This document shows positions 22,455 to 27,783 of a stretch of DNA of 27,783 nucleotides, one piece after another. Position 1 is the stretch's first letter; every line of letters begins with the position of its first letter. This DNA is from Sulfuritalea sp. Lineage in GTDB: Bacteria > Pseudomonadota > Gammaproteobacteria > Burkholderiales > Rhodocyclaceae. The stretch is from assembly GCA_023229545.1 (NCBI GenBank), contig JALNZB010000039.1, positions 1-27,783 on the forward strand, written 5' to 3'. Under the pieces are notes generated by a model, which was not told the DNA's origin, made no database searches, and saw nothing but the letters and a program-made list of their open reading frames with translations. Made by a program: the position numbers and the translations under genes.

Positions 22455-25400
22455 ATGAACCACACCTACCGTCTCGTCTTCAATGCCGGCATCGGCGCCT
22501 GCGTCGCCGCCCCCGAGACCGCAAAAGGTCGCGGCAAGGGCGGCAACAAGGGTCACAAGCGCGGGCTGGTCGCCGCGGCCATCCTCGCCGCCTGCGCCCT
22601 CCCCGCCCACGCCCTGCCCACGGGCGGCGCGGTTTCGGCCGGCACCGGCACCATCGGTACGGCCGGTAATGTCATGACGGTGAACCAGTCGTCCGCGCGC
22701 CTCGCCATCGACTGGTCGAGCTTCAACATCGCAGCAGCAGAGACGGTGAATTTCGTCCAGCCTTCCGCCTCCGCCATCGCCTTGAACCGCGTGCTCGGTT
22801 CCGATGCTTCGGCCATCTACGGCAAGCTGAACGCCAACGGCCAGGTCTTCCTGCTCAACCCCAACGGCATCCTCTTCGGCAGGGGCGCCGAGGTCAATGT
22901 CGGCGGGCTGGTGGCGTCCACACTGGCGCTGTCCAACGCCGACTTCATGGCCGGCCGCTTCCGCTTCGCCGGCACGGCCGGCAGCGTGACCAACGAGGGC
23001 ACGCTCACCGCCGCCGACGGCGGCTACGTCGCGCTCCTGGGCGGGCAGGTGAGCAACCGCGGCACGCTGACGGCCCGGCTCGGCAACGTCGCGCTGGCGG
23101 CCAGCAGCGACGTCACGCTCGACTTCGCCGGCGACGGCCTCGTCAGCGTGCAGGTGAATCAAGGCACGGTGAATGCGCTCGCGGAGAACAAGCAACTCAT
23201 CCGCGCCGACGGCGGCAATGTGCTGCTGACGGCCAGGGCCGCCGATGCGCTGATCCAGGCGGTGGTGAACAACGAGGGCGTGATCGAGGCGCGCACCGTC
23301 GAGAACCGGGGCGGCGTCATCAAGCTCATGGGCGACATGCAAAACGGCACGGTGAATGTCGCCGGCACGCTGGACGCCTCTGCCCCACTCCCTACCCTTC
23401 AAGGGGAGGGCCGGGGTGGGGATGGGGCAAACGGCGGCTTCATCGAAACCTCCGCCGCCCACGTCAAGGTCGCCGACGGCGCGAAAGTGACTACGCTCGC
23501 CGCCAACGGCAAAAACGGCACCTGGCTGATCGACCCCCAGGACTACACCATCGCCGCCAGCAGCGGCGACATCAGCGGCGCGACGCTTGGAACCAACCTC
23601 AACAACGGCAACGTCACCATCCTCTCCAGCAGCGGCGCCACGGCGGGCAACGGCGACATCAACGTCAACGACGCCGTCTCCTGGAGCGCCAACACCACCC
23701 TGAACTTGCAGGCGGCCAACGTCATCAACGTCAACGCCGACATCACCGCCAGCGGCGCCAGCGCCGGTCTGGCACTCTCGGCGCCGGGCCGTGCCAGTTG
23801 GCCCTATGCCGGTACCGCTGGCAGTATCGACGGCATCCTCTTCCCGTTGGTGATCCGTCCCGGCCCGCGTCCCGGCATCACCTTGTCCGGCGCCAACGCC
23901 ACCCTCAGCATCGACGGCACGCCCTACACGCTGATACACGACATCAACGCCCTGCAAGCTATCAAGGACGGTGACCTGAACGGCCATTACGCGCTGGCCG
24001 GCAATATCGACGCCACCGCCACCGCCACCTGGAACCCGGACGGCAACGGCGGCTACCTGGGCTTCGAACCGATTGCCTACCATCACACCGCCGCGCCGTT
24101 CTTCGGCGGTACGCTGCAAGGCCTCGGCCACACCATCACCGGCCTTTACATCAACCGGGTGGATAGCGTCAGCGACGTCCGCACCGGGCTCATCGGCAAT
24201 AGCTATCTTGCCCGCGTGGAGAATCTCGGCCTCGTTGGCGGCAGCACAACCGCCTTTACCATTGCCGGCGGCATTATCGGATCCATGGTTGGCGGCCGGC
24301 TCTGGAATGTGTACAACAGCGGCGAAGTCCGCGCCTATGCCGGCGCCGGCGGGCTGGTCGGCTTTGCTCAATCCGACCTCGGAACCTTGGACAGCCCCTC
24401 CATTGCGAGCAGTTACGCCAGCGGCAATGTCACCGCTCGTACCGATGCCGGCGGCTTGGTGGCGCATGCCTGGGGCTTGAACATATACTTTAGCTACGCC
24501 AGCGCCAATGTCACCGCGATCCTGGATCTTGCGCTGGCGCCGAACCCGCCGGCGTATGGGTATGCTCTCTCGGAGTACCTCGGCGGACTGGTTGGAACAC
24601 TGGTCAGTGGGTATATCCGCAGCAGTTACGCGACCGGCGTCGTGACCGGCGGCGCGACCGCCAACATGAATCCGTCGGGCGGACGGATAGGCACGTGGTA
24701 CGTCGGCGGTTTGGTGGGCGAACTGGTAAACGATGCAAGCGTCTGGCATTCCTATGCGACCGGCGCCGTCACCGGCACCAACTACGTCGGCGGCCTGTTC
24801 GGCAATGTCACCAGCAATGCAGGAAGTCCTTCGATAAAGTACACCTATGCCACGGGCAGCGTGACCGGCCTTCCCGGCGCCAACAACATCGGCGGGTATG
24901 CGGGCGGCTGGCATGGTCTCTACACATTTATAAGTAATAGCTACTGGGACATCGAATCCACCGGCCAGGCCAACGGCGACGGCTCCGGCGACGGCTCGTT
25001 CCTCCCCACCGCTGTCGTCGGCCGCACCCACGCCCAGATGCTTCAGCCCGCGAACTTCTTCGACTTCGACCTCACTGCCCCGGTCGATGCGTCCAACGAG
25101 AACTGGGCTTTTTGGACTCAATATCCGGGGCACACCGCCCCGCTGTTGCGCTACATGATGACACCGCTGCTGGTCACCGCCGACAACACCAACGTGGGCA
25201 AGACCTACGACGGCACGGCCTGGACCGGCACGCTGCCGAATGCCAGCTACCAGGTCACCGGTGGCCCGTCGAACAGCGAACACCAGGACCTGGTGTACAG
25301 CAGCGAGCGCTGGGCGCGGGGCATGTCGCCCGCCAGCACCACGGTGCCGGCGGGGGTTTACAACACCGCCACGCCCTACGGCACCCAAACGGCGGTCGGC

Positions 25401-27783
25401 ACCTACGGCCCCGATCTGTGGTCGCCCCAGTTCGGCTACCACATCGCCTACAACACCACCAGCCAGCTAGCGATCACGCCCAAGCCCCTCGGCCTGCCGG
25501 TGGCCGACACCAGGAACTACGACGGCACCACCGCCGCCACGCTGAGCGGCGCCGGCCTTTCCGGCCTGGTCGGCAGCGATGTCGTCGGCATCGTGCCCGG
25601 CTACACTGCGGCATTCGCCGACCCCAACGCCGGCAGCGGCAAGACGGTGAACGTCTCCGGCCTGGCCCTCAACGGCGCTGCGGCAGGCAACTACATGCTG
25701 GCAGCCACCGGTGGCGCCACTACCGGCACCATCGCACCGAGGCCGCTGGACGTTATCGCCAATGCCGCCGACAAGACCTACGACGGCGTGGCTTACAGCG
25801 GCGGCAATGGCGTGACTTATGGCAGTCTCGTGGGCAGCGATACGGCTGCCGCCGTGGTCGGCGGCACGCTGGCTTACGGCGGCACGGCGCAGGGCGCGGT
25901 CAACGCGGGCAACTACGCCATCACCCCGAGCGGACTGACTTCGCTTTCAGGCAATTACGTGATCCGCCCCGTCAGCGGCGTGCTGGCGGTAGGGCCGACA
26001 GAACTCACCGTCACCGGCAGCTTCACGGCGGCCAACAAGGTCTACGACGGCACCATCGCCGCCACCATCGCGAGCAACGCGCTCACCCTGTCCGGCCTCG
26101 TCGGCGCCGACTCGGTGACGCCCAACTGGAACGCATCCTTCCACGGCTCCGGGGCCGCCAACGGCAGGTTGGTCACTCTGGACGGCACCACCTTCAGCGG
26201 GCTCTCCGGCAGCAATTACTACTTCATAGCGAACAACGCTCCGTGGACCTATGCGGACATCACGCGGGCGCCGCTCACCGTCACGGCCAGTGCCGCCAGC
26301 AAGACCTACGACGGCCTAGCTTACAGCGGCGGCAACGGCGCCGCTTATGCCGGCCTGGTCAACGGCCAAACTTCCGCAGTGCTGGGCGGCACGCTGGCCT
26401 ACGCGGGCACTTCGCAGGGCGCGGTGAACGCGGGCAACTATGTCATCACCCCGAGCGGGCTGACTTCCTTCAACTACACCATCGACTATGCGCCCGGCGC
26501 GCTGACGGTGAACAAGGCGCCGATGACCGTCAAAGCCACGGATGCCTGGAAGACCTATGACGGCAACACCTACGCCGGCGGCAACGGCGTGTTCTACCGC
26601 AGTAGCGATTTCGTCAACGGCGAAGGGGTGGAGGTGATCGGCGGCGCGTTAACCATGGGCGGCACTTCGCAAGGCGCGGTGAACGCGGGCAGCTACAGCA
26701 TCAAGCCGAGTGGCCTGACTGCCGCAAACTACGCCTTCAACTATCTGGATGGCATATTGACGGTGAACAAGGTACCGCTGACCGTCAGCGGCAGCTTCAC
26801 GACGGCCAACAAGCTCTACGACGGCACCACGGCCGCGACTATCGCGAACAACGCGCTCGGCTTCTCCGGCCTCATCGGCAGCGAGTCGGTGACGCCTAAC
26901 TGGGCGGCATCCTTCGCCGACAAGGACGTAGGCAACGGCAAGCCCGTCAACCTGTCCGCCACTACCTTCGGCGGCGCGTCCGGCGGCAACTACACCGTCA
27001 ACCTGACCACTGCCCCGACGGCGACGGCGAACATCACCCCGGCACCGCTCACCGTCAGGTACAACGCGGTATCGAAGACTTATGACGGATCGGGTTTCAA
27101 TCCGTACTTTGACGGCAACGGCGTCTCTTATACCGGCTTCGTCAACGGTGAAACGGAGGCCGTGCTGGGCAACCGGGGGCGGCTGGCTTACGAGACCCCG
27201 ACGGGGGGGTGCAGTGCCAATGCGGGCAGCTGCCTCATTCTGCCCTACGGCCTGACTTCGTCCAACTACGCCATCAACTTTGCCAGCGGCACGCTGACGG
27301 TGAACAAGGCGCCACTGACCATCAGCACCGGGAATGTCGTCAAGACCTACGACGGCACCACCGGCGCGGTCGGTTCGGCCACGGTTTCCGGCGGGGGGCT
27401 GTACGGCACCGACAGCCTCTCCGGCGGCAGCTTCGCCTTCACCGACAAGAACGCGGGCACAGGCAACAAGACCGTCACCGTGAGCGGCGTTACGGTGAAC
27501 GACGGCAACGGCGGCAACAACTACACGGTCGGCTATGCCACCAACACCACCAGCACCATCAACAAGGCGCCGCTGACCGTTACCGCCAACGCCGCTGGCA
27601 AGGACTACGACGGCAATGCTTACAGCGGCGGCAACGGCGTGACTTATAGCGGTCTCGTGGGCAGCGATACGGCTGCCGCCGTGGTCGGCGGCACGCTGGC
27701 CTACGGCGGCACGGCGCAGGGCGCGGTCAACGCGGGCAACTACGCCATCACCCCGAGCGGACTGACTTCGCTTTCAGGCAATT
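22455..27783 (+). CDS. TpsA filamentous-hemagglutinin-type adhesin, partial (runs off window)
   Basis: Secreted TpsA exoprotein, 1776 codons present and still open at the window end. GAGGAG lies 5 nt before the ATG. An extended signal peptide region (MNHTYRLVFNAGIGACVAAP, ETAKGRGK) precedes a hydrophobic core ending ALPAHA, with likely cleavage after residue 53. The TPS domain follows, with NQSSARLAIDWSSFNIAAAE, FLLNPNGILFG (about residue 135) and VNALAENKQLIRADGGNVLL. From about 24100 to 24960 come GLUG-like repeats (AGGLVGF, LGGLVGTL, VGGLVGEL, VGGLFGN). From about 25200 to the end there are ten YDG motifs in alternating YDG/MBG-type units (KTYDGVAYSGGNG, NKVYDGTIAATIA and others). A palindromic element at 23382-23428 adds LPTLQGEGRGGDG in frame. 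It is probably a cell-surface adhesin or biofilm protein; its ligand is unknown. Confidence 0.93.
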   Translation, partial: MNHTYRLVFNAGIGACVAAPETAKGRGKGGNKGHKRGLVAAAILAACALPAHALPTGGAVSAGTGTIGTAGNVMTVNQSSARLAIDWSSFNIAAAETVNFVQPSASAIALNRVLGSDASAIYGKLNANGQVFLLNPNGILFGRGAEVNVGGLVASTLALSNADFMAGRFRFAGTAGSVTNEGTLTAADGGYVALLGGQVSNRGTLTARLGNVALAASSDVTLDFAGDGLVSVQVNQGTVNALAENKQLIRADGGNVLLTARAADALIQAVVNNEGVIEARTVENRGGVIKLMGDMQNGTVNVAGTLDASAPLPTLQGEGRGGDGANGGFIETSAAHVKVADGAKVTTLAANGKNGTWLIDPQDYTIAASSGDISGATLGTNLNNGNVTILSSSGATAGNGDINVNDAVSWSANTTLNLQAANVINVNADITASGASAGLALSAPGRASWPYAGTAGSIDGILFPLVIRPGPRPGITLSGANATLSIDGTPYTLIHDINALQAIKDGDLNGHYALAGNIDATATATWNPDGNGGYLGFEPIAYHHTAAPFFGGTLQGLGHTITGLYINRVDSVSDVRTGLIGNSYLARVENLGLVGGSTTAFTIAGGIIGSMVGGRLWNVYNSGEVRAYAGAGGLVGFAQSDLGTLDSPSIASSYASGNVTARTDAGGLVAHAWGLNIYFSYASANVTAILDLALAPNPPAYGYALSEYLGGLVGTLVSGYIRSSYATGVVTGGATANMNPSGGRIGTWYVGGLVGELVNDASVWHSYATGAVTGTNYVGGLFGNVTSNAGSPSIKYTYATGSVTGLPGANNIGGYAGGWHGLYTFISNSYWDIESTGQANGDGSGDGSFLPTAVVGRTHAQMLQPANFFDFDLTAPVDASNENWAFWTQYPGHTAPLLRYMMTPLLVTADNTNVGKTYDGTAWTGTLPNASYQVTGGPSNSEHQDLVYSSERWARGMSPASTTVPAGVYNTATPYGTQTAVGTYGPDLWSPQFGYHIAYNTTSQLAITPKPLGLPVADTRNYDGTTAATLSGAGLSGLVGSDVVGIVPGYTAAFADPNAGSGKTVNVSGLALNGAAAGNYMLAATGGATTGTIAPRPLDVIANAADKTYDGVAYSGGNGVTYGSLVGSDTAAAVVGGTLAYGGTAQGAVNAGNYAITPSGLTSLSGNYVIRPVSGVLAVGPTELTVTGSFTAANKVYDGTIAATIASNALTLSGLVGADSVTPNWNASFHGSGAANGRLVTLDGTTFSGLSGSNYYFIANNAPWTYADITRAPLTVTASAASKTYDGLAYSGGNGAAYAGLVNGQTSAVLGGTLAYAGTSQGAVNAGNYVITPSGLTSFNYTIDYAPGALTVNKAPMTVKATDAWKTYDGNTYAGGNGVFYRSSDFVNGEGVEVIGGALTMGGTSQGAVNAGSYSIKPSGLTAANYAFNYLDGILTVNKVPLTVSGSFTTANKLYDGTTAATIANNALGFSGLIGSESVTPNWAASFADKDVGNGKPVNLSATTFGGASGGNYTVNLTTAPTATANITPAPLTVRYNAVSKTYDGSGFNPYFDGNGVSYTGFVNGETEAVLGNRGRLAYETPTGGCSANAGSCLILPYGLTSSNYAINFASGTLTVNKAPLTISTGNVVKTYDGTTGAVGSATVSGGGLYGTDSLSGGSFAFTDKNAGTGNKTVTVSGVTVNDGNGGNNYTVGYATNTTSTINKAPLTVTANAAGKDYDGNAYSGGNGVTYSGLVGSDTAAAVVGGTLAYGGTAQGAVNAGNYAITPSGLTSLSGN
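23382..23428. repeat. G-rich palindromic element inside tpsA (third copy)
   Basis: The core CCCTACCCTT-c-AAGGGGAGGG is a palindrome with one mismatch, followed by CCGGGGTGGGGATGGGGC. It matches the right-hand copy in cusA (1938-1982, minus strand) very closely. It is translated in frame as LPTLQGEGRGGDG between LDASA and ANGGFIETSA; family members commonly read from ASAP straight to NGG-GGFIETSA, so it looks like an insertion. Confidence 0.8.
25791..25956 (+). repeat. Direct repeat within tpsA, first copy (166 bp)
   Basis: This stretch matches 27618-27783 with 4 mismatches in 166 bp (hand-aligned), at an offset of 1827 bp (609 codons). Other YDG/MBG units of the same gene differ far more at the DNA level, so this pair arose recently by duplication or gene conversion. 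The true length is unknown because the second copy is cut by the window end. Confidence 0.85.
27618..27783 (+). repeat. Direct repeat within tpsA, second copy (cut by window end)
   Basis: Second copy of the unit at 25791-25956. Three of the four differences lie in the first 35 bp and the fourth is synonymous near the middle. The last 70 or so bases are identical to the first copy, so the match probably continues past the window. Confidence 0.85.

Noticed and set aside
19797..25442. Very long antisense open frame (1881 codons) over both LuxR genes, tpsB and part of tpsA
   Set aside because: The plus-strand genes have clear families, ribosome-binding sites and motifs. The antisense product is low-complexity (Gly/Ala/Val/Arg/Asp) with no domain I recognise, as expected from GC-rich codon bias.
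24073..26560. Plus-strand and minus-strand frames inside the tpsA repeat region
   Set aside because: The tpsA frame runs unbroken through here with GLUG and YDG motifs; the others are repetitive Arg/Gly/His-rich shadows.
25200..27783. CRISPR-like array or tandem DNA repeat
   Set aside because: The periodicity is from degenerate protein repeats of about 80-90 residues, not short identical repeats with unique spacers.

Overview
The window is GC-rich, densely coding proteobacterial DNA. Its gene content suggests a betaproteobacterium, possibly of the Rhodocyclales: a CusA/CzcA-type metal efflux locus, a DsrC-family protein, and a two-partner secretion system whose exoprotein carries YDG/MBG repeats. 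This placement is inference from gene content, not from a marker gene. I saw no rRNA, tRNA, CRISPR array, IS element or transposase.

Region 1 (12-14982, minus strand) is one long metal-resistance gene train holding two complete tripartite RND efflux systems. In transcription order it encodes: TolC-type channel, small membrane-anchored periplasmic protein, HlyD/CusB-type adaptor, HME-type RND pump, small secreted protein, NosR/NapH-like membrane polyferredoxin, CusF-like periplasmic metallochaperone, second TolC-type channel, second adaptor with an N-terminal metal-binding motif and a C-terminal CusF domain, and a CusA pump. Several junctions are 4-bp ATGA/GTGA overlaps. The CusA pump keeps the three methionines of the Cu(I)/Ag(I) site; the other pump lacks them, so the two probably differ in substrate.

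Region 2 (15031-17252) is the divergent regulatory side: an intergenic region with a GATTACA-TTTC-TGTAATC inverted repeat, then an OmpR-type response regulator and a CusS-like sensor kinase whose genes overlap by 10 bp. They probably control the efflux train.

Region 3 (17253-18777, plus strand) holds a small protein resembling the AF1514/DUF5619 family, a DsrC/TusE-family protein with no cysteine at all, and a BamE/OmlA-like lipoprotein.

Region 4 (18951-27783, plus strand, running off the window) holds two tandem paralogous LuxR-type regulators, a TpsB outer-membrane transporter and a large TpsA exoprotein open at the window end. The second regulator gene and tpsB share an identical upstream architecture, TGATTAGGGGGTT - 19 nt - GGCATAGTT. 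This looks like an activator site overlapping the -35 position followed by a -10, and it suggests that the LuxR pair controls both itself and the adhesin.

Two kinds of DNA-level repeat cut across the gene map. A G-rich palindromic element occurs as an inverted pair inside cusA and once inside tpsA, in frame both times. A short motif, GCCAGCGCCGACT, occurs four times, in different reading frames in different genes.
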